From: M55B127 sp034521955
GTDB taxonomy: Bacteria > Bacillota > Halanaerobiia > Halanaerobiales > M55B127
DNA length: 64,000 nucleotides
Assembly (NCBI GenBank): GCA_034521955.1
Contig: JAXHLT010000003.1
Coordinates: 558,001-622,000, forward strand
Direction of reading: 5' to 3'
Below are positions 35,893 to 45,483 of this stretch, in pieces. The first letter of the stretch is position 1. Each line of letters begins with the position of its first letter. The notes beneath the pieces were generated by a model. The model saw only the letters and a program-made list of their open reading frames with translations. It did not search any database and was not told the DNA's origin. The translations under genes and the position numbers were made by a program.

Positions 35893-35927
35893 AGAAAAAG
35901 TCCTACATAAATAATATGCAGGACTTT
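35893..35927 (-). terminator. Terminator of the minus-strand DUF2892 gene
   Basis: Read on the - strand, AAAGTCCTGCAT pairs with ATGTAGGACTTT (one mismatch) and is followed by a T run (complement of 35893-35899). It lies downstream of the gene ending at 36055. Confidence 0.7.
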
Positions 35928-36054
35928 ATGAATATGATATTTAATTTAATTGATTGTAAAAAATCAAGTGAAAATGATTGTAATAAAAATTTTTTTTAGG
36001 TTTTGCACCGCAAAATAATATTTTTTAAATAATAATCTCCATTTTAACTTTTAA

Positions 36055-36246
36055 CTATCCCTTGTTATCTTGATTTGTGGAAGTTTTAAAAAGTGCATAA
36101 AGAGGACACCAACCTATAGCTGCAGTAAAAATAGGTATTAAACCAATTATACCCCACCAACTGTTATACATAATACCTATGGCGATAATGACAATACCTA
36201 ATATATACCTTATAATCTTATCATTACTGCCAACATTCCTTTTCAT
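36055..36246 (-). CDS. DUF2892 small membrane protein
   Basis: On the - strand the ATG at 36246-36244 follows GGGGGGAAG and is preferred over the upstream ATG at 36261, which overlaps that ribosome binding site. The 63-aa protein begins MKRNVGSNDKIIRYILG, has two membrane helices and the motif GWCPLYALFKTST, all typical of DUF2892 (YgaP-like membrane part). Related proteins occur with rhodaneses and sulfur genes, so the nearby MBL-rhodanese and YeeE genes may be relevant. Function is not established. Confidence 0.88.
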   Translation of the reverse strand: MKRNVGSNDKIIRYILGIVIIAIGIMYNSWWGIIGLIPIFTAAIGWCPLYALFKTSTNQDNKG

Positions 36247-36748
36247 AGAACTTCCCCCCATATTTAGTATTCTATCATATATTATACCATATATAAGATT
36301 AATTGTATGTGATTTTTTACATATCCATTATTAAAAAATATATAAAATCTACTTTTAGTAAACAGATTCTTCATTTTTTTATTCTTTCAACATTGAAGAA
36401 AAAACATTTTAGTATAGGTATTTTTTTATTTTATGCATATGATAAATACAAAGGATAGAAGGTGTTAATAAAATCCATTTTTGTTTTTTAAAAATCATCA
36501 ATAATATCAAAATATATATCATAAAAAGAAAGCTGGACACTATAAAGTTAAAATCCAGTACAAAATATATGAATTGTAACCCAGTAAATTAAATAATTAT
36601 AAAGATAATATTTTATCTATATACTAATTAATACCTTAAAAAACACCGTTAATTAGAAAAAGAAACTGTTTTTACATTATACTATATATTTTAAATATAA
36701 AAAATTTTGAAAATATTTAAATTATTTAAAGGAATTTTATATTTTATC
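36247..36748. other. Divergent intergenic region
   Basis: About 590 bp separate the divergent genes at 36246 and 36833. A TATAAT on the - strand (complement of 36281-36286) could serve the DUF2892 gene. TTCTTCA/TGAAGAA arms near 36368-36405 could form a hairpin. No gene is visible. Confidence 0.4.
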
Positions 36749-36777
36749 TATAATATATATAAATGTAACCGGTTTCG
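36749..36777 (+). promoter_or_regulatory. lacI-family gene promoter -10 and operator 1
   Basis: TATAAT at 36749-36754 is followed by TGTAACCGGTTTCG (36764-36777), a LacI-family style palindrome centred on CCGG. The same core recurs at 37922-37935. The -35 is weak. Autoregulation is inferred. Confidence 0.65.
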
Positions 36778-36832
36778 CTATTTGTTTTAAAAATTACAAT
36801 TTATTAATATGCTTTATATAGGAGAGAATTAT

Positions 36833-37843
36833 ATGACTACTATAAAAGATATCGCTAAAATAGCTGATGTATCTACAACTACTGTATCTAGAGTAATAAA
36901 TAATTATCCAGATGTCAGTGATGAAACAAGAAAAAAAATAAATGAAATTATACAAGATAAAAATTATAGACCTAATTCTGTTGCAAGAAGTCTATCAACC
37001 AGCAAATCTAATTCAATTGGAGTATTCTTTACTGACCACTTTAATAGTGGCCTACATCACCCATTTTTCCGTGAAGTAATCTATGGTATGGAAAAAGCCC
37101 TTGGAAACAAAGGTTATGATATAGTATATTTTACAAACAGACATTGGGGTGAAAAGTTTAGTTATATTGAAAAATGTGAAGACCGTAATGTTGATGGTGT
37201 TGCACTAATGGGAGTTTTAGAAGATGATCCAAATATAAAAAAACTGCGAGAATCAAATATTCCTTCAGTTTTTGTTGATGTTGATATTACAGGAAATTTT
37301 TCCTCTTATGTAATATCAAATAATATAAAAGGTTCTAAAAAAGCAATCCAATATCTTTATGAACTTGGGCATAGAAAAATAGGTATGCTGATGGGAATTG
37401 ACACAAGTAAAACTAGTCAGGAAAGATTAAAAGGTTATAAACAAGCATTAAAATCATTAAATATTCCATATAACAAAGATTGGGTTTTTGATGGTAAATA
37501 TTCAGAAAAGGGCGGTTATAATGCAACAATGAATATGTTGAAGTTGAAGTCACGTCCAACCGCTATCTTTTGTCAAAGTGATGGGATGGCTATTGGAGCC
37601 ATGCAAGCAATAGAAGAGTCAGGTCTAAAAGTTCCAGATGACTTTTCAATTATTGGATTTGATGATATCGAAGCTAGTAGATATGTTAAACCTTCATTAA
37701 CAACTATAGCACAGAATAAAGAGAAGATGGGTAGTTCTGTTTCAGAACTTCTAATAAAAATGATAGAAGAAAAAAAGCAAAATATTGACCCAATAAAGTT
37801 ACCTGTTAAATTAATAAAAAGAGAGTCTTGTTGTGAAATATAA
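36833..37843 (+). CDS. LacI family transcriptional regulator of the beta-glucan locus
   Basis: ATG 36833 follows GGAGAG. The 336-aa protein has the LacI helix-turn-helix at residues 2-25 (TIKDIAKIADVSTTTVSRVIN) and the hinge NYRPNSVARSL. A periplasmic-binding-like sugar domain follows, with FCQSDGMAIGAMQAI and IIGFDDIEASRY near residues 245-290. The two near-identical CCGG-centred palindromes, in front of this gene and in front of the sugar-binding protein, are its likely operators. Release by an imported glucan oligosaccharide is expected. Confidence 0.92.
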   Translation: MTTIKDIAKIADVSTTTVSRVINNYPDVSDETRKKINEIIQDKNYRPNSVARSLSTSKSNSIGVFFTDHFNSGLHHPFFREVIYGMEKALGNKGYDIVYFTNRHWGEKFSYIEKCEDRNVDGVALMGVLEDDPNIKKLRESNIPSVFVDVDITGNFSSYVISNNIKGSKKAIQYLYELGHRKIGMLMGIDTSKTSQERLKGYKQALKSLNIPYNKDWVFDGKYSEKGGYNATMNMLKLKSRPTAIFCQSDGMAIGAMQAIEESGLKVPDDFSIIGFDDIEASRYVKPSLTTIAQNKEKMGSSVSELLIKMIEEKKQNIDPIKLPVKLIKRESCCEI

Positions 37844-37921
37844 AATTAAATTACCTTTAAAAATTTATTTGGTATCACAATATAAATATAATTATTCATA
37901 TTTATATTTTTTAGTAATATT

Positions 37922-37935
37922 CGTAACCGGTTTCG
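37922..37935 (+). promoter_or_regulatory. LacI-family operator 2, upstream of the sugar ABC operon
   Basis: CGTAACCGGTTTCG is almost a perfect palindrome and shares 13 of 14 bases with operator 1. It lies about 105 bp before the binding-protein gene. Confidence 0.7.
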
Positions 37936-38040
37936 ATATATTTATTTTTTAACTACACCTAAAGGGGGGTGGAAGTATATATTTATAAACAATTTGTTTA
38001 ATATTATTAAAATAGCGAATAAAAAATGAGGAGGAAGAAA

Positions 38041-39294
38041 ATGAAAAAATTACTTACTATTACTGTAGTAGCTTTATTAATCGTTTCTTTATTCAGTTTT
38101 GCTGCAGCTGCAAAAACTAAGATTAAGGTGGCTTGTTTCCCAGATCAGGATTCAGGATTTGAAGCAATACTGGATGATTTCTATGCTGAATATCCAGATA
38201 TAGAAGTTGAGTTAGTAGTAAACGGTTTTGGTGATCACCATAATACTTTACTAACTCAAATTGCAGCAGGTGGAGATGTCCCTGATGCAACAACCATTGA
38301 AATTGGTTATGTAGCAAATTTTGTTGCAAAAGGTGGTTTTGTAAACCTTTTAGAAGAACCTTATAATGCTGAACAGTTTAAAGAAAACATAGTCGAATAT
38401 AAATGGTTCCAAGGAAAAACAGATGATGGTAGATTGATTGCTTTTCCAACTGATATAGCTCCTGGTACTATTTATTATAGAAGAGATATCTTATCTGAAT
38501 TAGGCTTTGACATAGATGATATGAATACAATTGAAGATTGGATAGCTGCTGGTTCTAAATTCGCTAAAGATTTAGATGGAGATGGAGTAAATGATCGCTG
38601 GTTATTAGCTGATGCGGCTGACATATTCTTTATGATTGCAAAAAGTGGAGATGAACTTTATTTTGACGAAGATGGTGAAGTTATAGTTGATTCTCCAAGA
38701 TTTATTAAAGCATTTAAAGCTGCTAAAATGGTTCGTGACAAAGGTTTAGATGCAAGAATTGGTGCATGGACTAATGAATGGTACTCTACATTTACAGATG
38801 GTACCGTTATTATGCAGCCTTCTGGTGCTTGGTTAGGTGGACATATTCGTAACTGGATAGCTCCTGATACTGCTGGAAAATGGGGTGTAACTAACCTACC
38901 TGATGGTATGTATGTAAACTGGGGAGGATCATTTTTAGCTATTCCTGAAGATGCAAAACATAAAGAAGAAGCTTGGAAATTCATAAAATTTGCAGCAACA
39001 AGAGAAGATTCTCAAATTGCTCAATTCAAGGCTTCAAATATTTTCCCTTCATGGAAACCTGCATTTAACGACCCTGTTTTTGATGAAGAAATGGAATTCT
39101 TTGATGGTCAAAAAGCACGTTTACTTTGGTTAGAAGCAGCTAGAAAAATTCCTACAGTTGTAACAAATAAACATGATGTTATAGCAGAAGAAATAGTAAC
39201 TGCAGCCCTAACAGATGTTCTAAATAAAGATGTAGATATAGTAAAAGCTCTAAAAGATGCTAAACAACAGATTGAAAGAAGGACAAAAAGATAA
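38041..39294 (+). CDS. Sugar ABC transporter substrate-binding protein
   Basis: ATG 38041 is chosen because GAGGAGG (38028-38034) lies just upstream. The 417-aa protein has a signal peptide (about 1-23, ending FAAAAK); no lipobox Cys is seen, which is unusual for a Gram-positive binding protein. The mature part is a family 1 solute-binding protein (SBP_bac_1) with GGDVPDATTIE, FPTDIAPGTIYYRRDIL and WGGSFLAIPEDAKHKEEAW. It delivers oligosaccharides to the two permeases encoded next. Context suggests beta-glucan oligosaccharides. Confidence 0.92.
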   Translation: MKKLLTITVVALLIVSLFSFAAAAKTKIKVACFPDQDSGFEAILDDFYAEYPDIEVELVVNGFGDHHNTLLTQIAAGGDVPDATTIEIGYVANFVAKGGFVNLLEEPYNAEQFKENIVEYKWFQGKTDDGRLIAFPTDIAPGTIYYRRDILSELGFDIDDMNTIEDWIAAGSKFAKDLDGDGVNDRWLLADAADIFFMIAKSGDELYFDEDGEVIVDSPRFIKAFKAAKMVRDKGLDARIGAWTNEWYSTFTDGTVIMQPSGAWLGGHIRNWIAPDTAGKWGVTNLPDGMYVNWGGSFLAIPEDAKHKEEAWKFIKFAATREDSQIAQFKASNIFPSWKPAFNDPVFDEEMEFFDGQKARLLWLEAARKIPTVVTNKHDVIAEEIVTAALTDVLNKDVDIVKALKDAKQQIERRTKR

Positions 39295-39304
39295 TTCATA
39301 ATAT

Positions 39305-39330
39305 AGGGGTGGTTAATTTTAGCCACCCCT
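39305..39330 (+). other. Intercistronic hairpin between binding protein and permease
   Basis: AGGGGTGG and CCACCCCT form a GC-rich 8-bp stem with a 10-nt loop. There is no T run. Such hairpins commonly stabilise the upstream binding-protein mRNA and give it higher expression than the permeases. Confidence 0.65.
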
Positions 39331-39355
39331 ACTTTACAAAGGAGGTCTAATAATA

Positions 39356-40264
39356 ATGAGAATAAGTAAAAAACTAGCACCATATGTATTTATATCTCCT
39401 TTTTTTATTCTGTTTTTTATTTTTGGTGCTTTTCCAATCTTATACTCTTTTTTCTTAAGTTTTCAAATGTGGGATGGAATTGGACCACAAGAGTTTGTTG
39501 GTATTGAAAATTATATATTTGTTTTAACTGATCCCTGGTTCTGGCAGTCGGTATGGAATAGTATAGTAATTTTTGTTTTAACAACTATACCTCAGCATGT
39601 AATAGCTTTGTTTTTAGCATTTGTTTTAAACTCAAAATTCGTTAAATTCAAAAATCTTTTTAGATCTTCATATTTTTTACCTTACATAACTTCTGCAGTT
39701 GCAGTTGCGATGATCTTTAGTATGCTCTATGGAGAACATTTTGGAATATTAAATACTTTATTAAAACAGTTAGATAACTTACCTCTGATTGGATCCTTTT
39801 TCGATTTGATCAATCTAAATCCTCCAATAAGATGGTTAGGAGAAGAAGCATGGATTAAACCTTCAATTGCATTAATGGTAACCTGGCAGTTTACAGGCTG
39901 GAATATGATTATTTATTATGCAGGACTACAAAATATTCCTGAAAGCCTTTATGAAGCAGCTGAAGTAGATGGAGCAAACATAAGACAAGTTTTTTTCAAA
40001 ATTACCCTACCTATGTTAAAACCTGTAATATTTTTTGGAATTACACTATCAATTATAGGTAATTTACAGTTATTCCAACAACCATATATTCTTACAGGAG
40101 GGACTGGTGGTGTCGGCCGGGCAGGTCTAACTACTGCATTATACCTCTATCGAACTGGATTTAATTGGAATATGTTTGGAGTAGGTAGTGCTATGGCATA
40201 TATACTTTGTTTATTTATTATAGCTTTATCATTAATTAATAGAAAAATATTCCAGGAACGTTAG
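39356..40264 (+). CDS. Sugar ABC transporter permease (MalF/UgpA type)
   Basis: ATG 39356 follows AAAGGAGGT. The 302-aa protein has six membrane helices and the cytoplasmic EAA loop YEAAEVDGANIRQVFFKITLP, which contacts the ABC ATPase. It pairs with the permease encoded 10 nt downstream. No ATPase gene is in the operon, so a shared MsmK-type ATPase encoded elsewhere is expected. Confidence 0.93.
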   Translation: MRISKKLAPYVFISPFFILFFIFGAFPILYSFFLSFQMWDGIGPQEFVGIENYIFVLTDPWFWQSVWNSIVIFVLTTIPQHVIALFLAFVLNSKFVKFKNLFRSSYFLPYITSAVAVAMIFSMLYGEHFGILNTLLKQLDNLPLIGSFFDLINLNPPIRWLGEEAWIKPSIALMVTWQFTGWNMIIYYAGLQNIPESLYEAAEVDGANIRQVFFKITLPMLKPVIFFGITLSIIGNLQLFQQPYILTGGTGGVGRAGLTTALYLYRTGFNWNMFGVGSAMAYILCLFIIALSLINRKIFQER

Positions 40265-40274
40265 GAGGGAAACT

Positions 40275-41156
40275 ATGAACTTAAAAAACAGCAAAGAAGA
40301 AAATACACTTCAAAATAATAAATTTAAAAATAAAGTGTTGCCTAAAATATATAAAATAATACTTTATTTTATATTAATTTTAGGGGTAGTAATAACTTTT
40401 TTTCCATTTTATTACATGATGGTATTAGCAACAAGATGTAGGTCTGAAATTTTTTGTTTCCCACCACCTTTATGGTTTGGAGATTCTGCCTTAATTAATT
40501 TACAAATTTTGTTAGAAAAACTGCCTTTCTTTCAAAATATCTTAAATTCAGTTATAGTTTCTACATTCGCAACATTATTAGTATTATTTTTCTGTTCTTT
40601 AGGTGGTTATGGATTTGCTAAATATGATTTTAAGGGTAAAGAAAAATTATTTTTCCTCATGTTAGCCAGTATGATGATTCCACCATTACTGTCCATCATA
40701 CCCTGGTTTATTATGATGAGATTTTTTGGTTGGATCAATAGTTTTAAACCATTAATTATACCAGGGGCTGCAAATGCATTTGGAATATTTCTTATGAGAC
40801 AGTTTATGGCAGACATACCAAAAGAAATTATTGATGCAGCCAGAATAGATGGGGCTGGAGAGTTTGAAATATATTACAAAATTGCAATGCCATTAAGTAA
40901 ACCTGGACTTGCAACATTAAGTATTCTTACCTTTTTAGCAACATGGAACAATTTTATGGGACCTTTGTTAATACTACAGGATAAAACCAAATATACAATA
41001 CCCGTAGCTTTATCAAAATTAAATGGTAACTTTGAAACACCTTGGGGAGCTACAATGATGGGTACAGCATTAGGTGTATTACCAATTGTAATAGTATTTG
41101 TCATGGCTTCTAAGCGGTTTATCTCTGGTTTAACTAGAGGTGCAACTAAAGGGTAA
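40275..41156 (+). CDS. Sugar ABC transporter permease (MalG/UgpE type)
   Basis: ATG 40275 follows AGGAGG. The 293-aa protein has six membrane helices and the EAA loop IDAARIDGAGEFEIYYKIAMPLSKP near residue 190. The first ~25 residues are a hydrophilic Lys/Asn-rich extension. It is the second subunit of the oligosaccharide importer. Confidence 0.93.
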   Translation: MNLKNSKEENTLQNNKFKNKVLPKIYKIILYFILILGVVITFFPFYYMMVLATRCRSEIFCFPPPLWFGDSALINLQILLEKLPFFQNILNSVIVSTFATLLVLFFCSLGGYGFAKYDFKGKEKLFFLMLASMMIPPLLSIIPWFIMMRFFGWINSFKPLIIPGAANAFGIFLMRQFMADIPKEIIDAARIDGAGEFEIYYKIAMPLSKPGLATLSILTFLATWNNFMGPLLILQDKTKYTIPVALSKLNGNFETPWGATMMGTALGVLPIVIVFVMASKRFISGLTRGATKG

Positions 41157-41281
41157 TTACTATCAAATATTTTGATAATTTTATGGATTTAAATGATGGA
41201 AAAAATAATAAAGTAATACAGAATATTTCAATAAAGTAACTTAGTAAATAATAATTACATAAAGAAATTAGGAGGATTACT

Positions 41282-44005
41282 ATGCAGCAGAAAGGATGGG
41301 AGTTTGTTGGGGATAATGGTGAATTTGTTTTAGAAAACCCAACTATGAATAATTATCTTTATTTCCCATTAGTTAATGAAGCAGGAATGATGTCTTCGAT
41401 TACTCCCTCATTACATGGAAATATAAATACAGGTCAAAATTCATTTGTTACTGAACCGTTATCTGCGATCGATTTACATAATAATAAATCTTCAAGAAAC
41501 TTTTGGTTGTTGATTGACAATCACAAAGTATGGTCAGCAACTGGATGCTCTTCAAAACAAGAGACATATAAATTTAATGAAAATAAAGAGAGTGTTAGAT
41601 TAGAAGCTGGGATGCTTTATCATAAGATAATAAGAGAAAATAAAAATTTAAAAATAAAGTCTGAAATTACTAACTTTGTTCCAATAACTGAGGATAAAGT
41701 AGAATTAATGAAAATTAATATTATTAATACTGGAAATAAAACTAAAACAATTAATGCTACATCAGCTATTCCCTTATTTGGGCGTTCAGCAGATAATATT
41801 AGAGATCATCGACACGTAACTTCTTTATTAAATGTAATAAAGACGGTGGAAGATGGAATAAAATTGACTCCAACACTATCTTTTGACGAAAGAGGTCATA
41901 AAAAGAATGACCTTAGATATATGGTCTTAGGCAGAGATGATTTAAACCAGCCTCCAATCGGTTTTTTCCCTGTATTTGAAGACTTTATTGGAGAAGGTGG
42001 TTCATTAACATGGCCTGAAGCAATAGTTACTGATAATAAATATTTTTGTAAAGCAAAAGAAGTATTTGAAGGCCGTGAAGCAATAGGAGCTTTAAAGTTT
42101 AAAGAATTTGAACTAAAACCAAATGAAAATAAGTCATTTATATTGGCTATTGCAGTTTCTAAAAAAGATAACAGTGAAGACTTTGTTAATAAGTATTGTA
42201 ATTTGGAATCTTTTCAAAAACACTTAGACACAAACCAAAAATATTGGAATAATATAATCAATAAGGCAAAACTCAAATCAAATGATTCTGAATTTGATCA
42301 ATGGATGAAATGGATAACAATTCAACCCACATTAAGAAGATTATACGGAAATTCTTTTTTACCTCATCATGACTATGGTAGGGGAGGAAGAGGTTGGAGA
42401 GACTTGTGGCAGGATTCATTAGCTTTACTTCTATTAGACCCCAAACCAGTAAAAGATATGCTTTTTAACAGTTTTGCCGGTGTTAGAATAGATGGAAGCA
42501 ATGCAACTATTATAGGTTCTAAACCAGGTGAATTTAAAGCTGATAGAAATGGTATTAACAGAGTTTGGATGGATCATGGGGTCTGGCCGTTTTTAACTAC
42601 TAAACTATATATTGATCGAAGTGGAGATTTAGAATTTCTTTTTAAAAAACAAAGTTATTTTAGAGATAATCAATTAAATAGGTCTAAAAAATTAGATGAA
42701 AAGTGGAATTCAGATAATGAAAATGTATTAAAAGACAACGATAATAAAATATATTATGGTAGCCTTCTCGAACATATCCTAGTTCAACATCTTTCCATAT
42801 TTTTTAATGTAGGAGAACATAATAATTTAAAATTAGAAGGTGGAGACTGGAATGACGGACTAGATATGGCTGAAGATAAAGGTGAAAGTGTTGCCTTTAC
42901 AAGCTTATATGCCAGCAATATGTTAGACATCGCAGATCTTTTAAAAGACCTACAAGATAAATTAAATGTTAATAGTATTGAATTAGCAAAAGAAATGAAC
43001 ATACTATTAGATACTTTTAATAAAAAAATAGACTACAGTTCACCAAAAGAAAAACAAAAACTATTAAAAAGATATTTTACAAGCTGTGAAACGAAAGTTT
43101 CCGGTGAAAAAATACAAGTTGATATTAAGGATTTAATCTTAGATTTAGAAAGAAAAGGTAAATCAATTATAGACCATATTAGAAAAAATGAATTGATAAA
43201 AAACAAGAAGGGCTATGAATGGTTTAATGCCTACTATGATAATGATGGTAATAAGTTAGAGGGAGACCATCCTCTAGGAGTTAGAATGACTTTAACAGGT
43301 CAAGTATTTAGTATTATGAGTAAAGTTGCTTCAAGAAAACAAGTTAAAAATATTACAGCTTCAGTTGATAATTATTTAAAAGACGACAAAGTAGGGGGAT
43401 ATAGATTAAATACAAACTTTAATGAAGTGAAATTGAATATGGGTAGGGCATATGGTTTTGCATATGGTGAAAAAGAAAATGGAGCAATGTTTTCTCACAT
43501 GGCAATTATGTATAGTAATGCTCTATATAAAAGAAACTTTGCCCAAAATGGTTTTGAAGTAATAAATTCTATTTATAATCACTGTAAAAATTTTGAAAAA
43601 AGCAGAATATATCCCGGTATACCTGAATACATAGATTCTAAAGGTAGGGGTTTGTATCATTATCTAACTGGATCTGCAAGTTGGCTTCTATTAACTATGA
43701 TAGAAGAAGTATATGGTATTAAAGGTGATTTAGGAAATTTTAAATTACAACCTAAATTAGTCAAATCTCAATTTAATAAAAACTGTAATACAAGTATTGA
43801 AACCCTTTTTGCAGATAAAAAGTTAAAGATTATTTATCATAACCCAAATTTAAAATCTTTTTCACATTATAAAATAAAAGAGATAAAAATAAATAATGAA
43901 AAAATTGATTTTAAAGAAAAAAACAATTCTGCTCTTATAAACAGAAATATAATAACTGAATTAAAATCAAAAGAAAAACATATAATAGAAGTTTTATTAA
44001 ATTAA
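41282..44005 (+). CDS. GH94 family glycoside phosphorylase, probably laminaribiose phosphorylase-like
   Basis: ATG 41282 follows AGGAGG. The 907-aa protein carries GH94 features: an N-terminal beta-sandwich with YLYFPLVNEAGMMSSITPSLHG, HDYGRGGRGWRDLWQDSL near residue 360, and the catalytic GGDWNDGLD with the likely general acid D525. Length is greater than cellobiose phosphorylase (about 810) and fits laminaribiose-type enzymes (about 900). It would split an imported beta-disaccharide with phosphate to glucose 1-phosphate and glucose. The GH16 and GH30 genes in the same locus support a beta-1,3-linked substrate. Linkage is inferred. Confidence 0.85.
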   Translation: MQQKGWEFVGDNGEFVLENPTMNNYLYFPLVNEAGMMSSITPSLHGNINTGQNSFVTEPLSAIDLHNNKSSRNFWLLIDNHKVWSATGCSSKQETYKFNENKESVRLEAGMLYHKIIRENKNLKIKSEITNFVPITEDKVELMKINIINTGNKTKTINATSAIPLFGRSADNIRDHRHVTSLLNVIKTVEDGIKLTPTLSFDERGHKKNDLRYMVLGRDDLNQPPIGFFPVFEDFIGEGGSLTWPEAIVTDNKYFCKAKEVFEGREAIGALKFKEFELKPNENKSFILAIAVSKKDNSEDFVNKYCNLESFQKHLDTNQKYWNNIINKAKLKSNDSEFDQWMKWITIQPTLRRLYGNSFLPHHDYGRGGRGWRDLWQDSLALLLLDPKPVKDMLFNSFAGVRIDGSNATIIGSKPGEFKADRNGINRVWMDHGVWPFLTTKLYIDRSGDLEFLFKKQSYFRDNQLNRSKKLDEKWNSDNENVLKDNDNKIYYGSLLEHILVQHLSIFFNVGEHNNLKLEGGDWNDGLDMAEDKGESVAFTSLYASNMLDIADLLKDLQDKLNVNSIELAKEMNILLDTFNKKIDYSSPKEKQKLLKRYFTSCETKVSGEKIQVDIKDLILDLERKGKSIIDHIRKNELIKNKKGYEWFNAYYDNDGNKLEGDHPLGVRMTLTGQVFSIMSKVASRKQVKNITASVDNYLKDDKVGGYRLNTNFNEVKLNMGRAYGFAYGEKENGAMFSHMAIMYSNALYKRNFAQNGFEVINSIYNHCKNFEKSRIYPGIPEYIDSKGRGLYHYLTGSASWLLLTMIEEVYGIKGDLGNFKLQPKLVKSQFNKNCNTSIETLFADKKLKIIYHNPNLKSFSHYKIKEIKINNEKIDFKEKNNSALINRNIITELKSKEKHIIEVLLN

Positions 44006-44020
44006 TAAGTGAGGTAAAAA

Positions 44021-45016
44021 ATGACTTATCAACCTAAAAAAGATCGTTATGAAAAGATGATATATAACTACTGCGGAGATAGCGGATTAAAGTTACCCGC
44101 TATTTCTTTAGGATTATGGCATAATTTTGGTGAAACTGATAATTTTGAAAACTCTAGGGCAATAATAAGAAGGGCTTTTGATTTGGGAATTACTCATTTT
44201 GATTTAGCAAATAATTATGGTATCCCGGCAGGTTCTGCTGAAAAAACATTAGGGAATATATTAAAGACTGATTTATCGGACTATCGAGATCAATTAATAA
44301 TTTCTACTAAAGCAGGTTATGGAATGTGGGAAGGTCCATATGGAGATGGTGGTTCAAAAAAATACCTTACTGCTAGTTTAGATCAAAGTCTTAAACGTTT
44401 AAACTTAGACTATGTAGATATTTTCTACCACCATAGATTTGATCTAGATACTCCGCTTGAAGAAACAATGAGAACATTAGATCAAATTGTTAGACAGGGG
44501 AAAGCTCTCTATGTTGGTATTTCAAATTATAACTCTAAACAAACAATACAAGCCGCTAAAATATTAAATAAAATGGGTACACCTTTTATTATTAATCAAA
44601 TATCATACTCTATCTTTGACAGATGGATAGAAAAAGATGGTTTAATTAATACTTTGACTGAACAAAAGCTTAGCGGAATTGCTTTTTGTCCCTTAGCACA
44701 AGGTCTTTTAACTGATAAATACATAAATGATATTCCTAAAGATTCTAGAGCTGCAAGTATTAGTCAATTTTTAAATCAAAGTGATATCACTGAAGAGAAA
44801 ATTAGGAAGATAAAAAAACTAAATGAAATCGCATATCAGCGAAACCAAAGTCTAGCACAAATGGCTCTTGCCTGGGTTTTGCGACAGGATAGTATTGTTT
44901 CTGTACTGGTCGGGGCAAGCAAGGTATCCCAGATAGAAGAAAATATTAAAACCATAGATAATTTAAAATTTAGTAAAAAAGAGTTAGAAAAAATTGATCA
45001 AATTTGTGCTTATTAA
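44021..45016 (+). CDS. Aldo-keto reductase (YghZ/Kv-beta-like)
   Basis: ATG 44021 follows AGTGAGGT. The 331-aa protein is a TIM-barrel AKR: LGLWHNFG at the start, FDLANNYG with catalytic Asp and Tyr, STKAGYGMWEGPYGDGGS, and the NADPH-binding LVGASKVSQIEEN near residue 300. It resembles YghZ, which reduces L-glyceraldehyde 3-phosphate and methylglyoxal. Its role in a glucan locus is unclear; it could act on a keto or aldehyde sugar derivative. Confidence 0.9.
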   Translation: MTYQPKKDRYEKMIYNYCGDSGLKLPAISLGLWHNFGETDNFENSRAIIRRAFDLGITHFDLANNYGIPAGSAEKTLGNILKTDLSDYRDQLIISTKAGYGMWEGPYGDGGSKKYLTASLDQSLKRLNLDYVDIFYHHRFDLDTPLEETMRTLDQIVRQGKALYVGISNYNSKQTIQAAKILNKMGTPFIINQISYSIFDRWIEKDGLINTLTEQKLSGIAFCPLAQGLLTDKYINDIPKDSRAASISQFLNQSDITEEKIRKIKKLNEIAYQRNQSLAQMALAWVLRQDSIVSVLVGASKVSQIEENIKTIDNLKFSKKELEKIDQICAY

Positions 45017-45032
45017 AAATGGAGGCTTTTAG

Positions 45033-45464
45033 ATGAGTCAAAAGGATAAATTGATAGAAATAAAAGAATATAATTTAGAAGGCTATAAACCACTAGTTGA
45101 TTATGATCAGTGGAGAGTAGCTATTTTAAACTATTGTGCTGAATTACTTCCAGAAAATATTAACAAAGTACAAAAACATGATGAAACCGATGAAGTCTTT
45201 GTTCTATTAAAAGGTAAATGTATTCTTTTTGCTGCAGAAGATAAAAATAATATTAAAAACATTTACGCTCAAGAAATGCAACCATTAAAATTATATAATA
45301 TAAAAAGATCAGTATGGCATACTCATACACTTAGTAAAGATGCCGTTGTACTCATAGTAGAAAATCGTGATACCACTTTAGCAAACTCTCCTGAAAAAGA
45401 ATTAACCAAAAAACAACAGGAAACTATTATTGAGCAGACTAATAATTTATGGGGTAAATATTAA
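45033..45464 (+). CDS. Cupin-fold protein
   Basis: ATG 45033 follows ATGGAGG. The 143-aa protein shows the cupin pattern KHDETDEVFVLLKGKC, followed by WHTHTL near residue 105. His and Glu placed as metal ligands (H49, E51-54, H104-106) are visible. Cupins of this size bind or isomerise sugars. It lies 17 nt after the aldo-keto reductase gene and 20 nt before the large phosphorylase gene. Substrate unknown. Confidence 0.8.
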   Translation: MSQKDKLIEIKEYNLEGYKPLVDYDQWRVAILNYCAELLPENINKVQKHDETDEVFVLLKGKCILFAAEDKNNIKNIYAQEMQPLKLYNIKRSVWHTHTLSKDAVVLIVENRDTTLANSPEKELTKKQQETIIEQTNNLWGKY

Positions 45465-45483
45465 CGATATGGGGGATAAAAGA

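Noticed and set aside
36764..36777. Catabolite-responsive (cre) site
   Set aside because: The motif resembles cre, but its exact reuse only at the local LacI gene and its ABC operon fits a local operator better.
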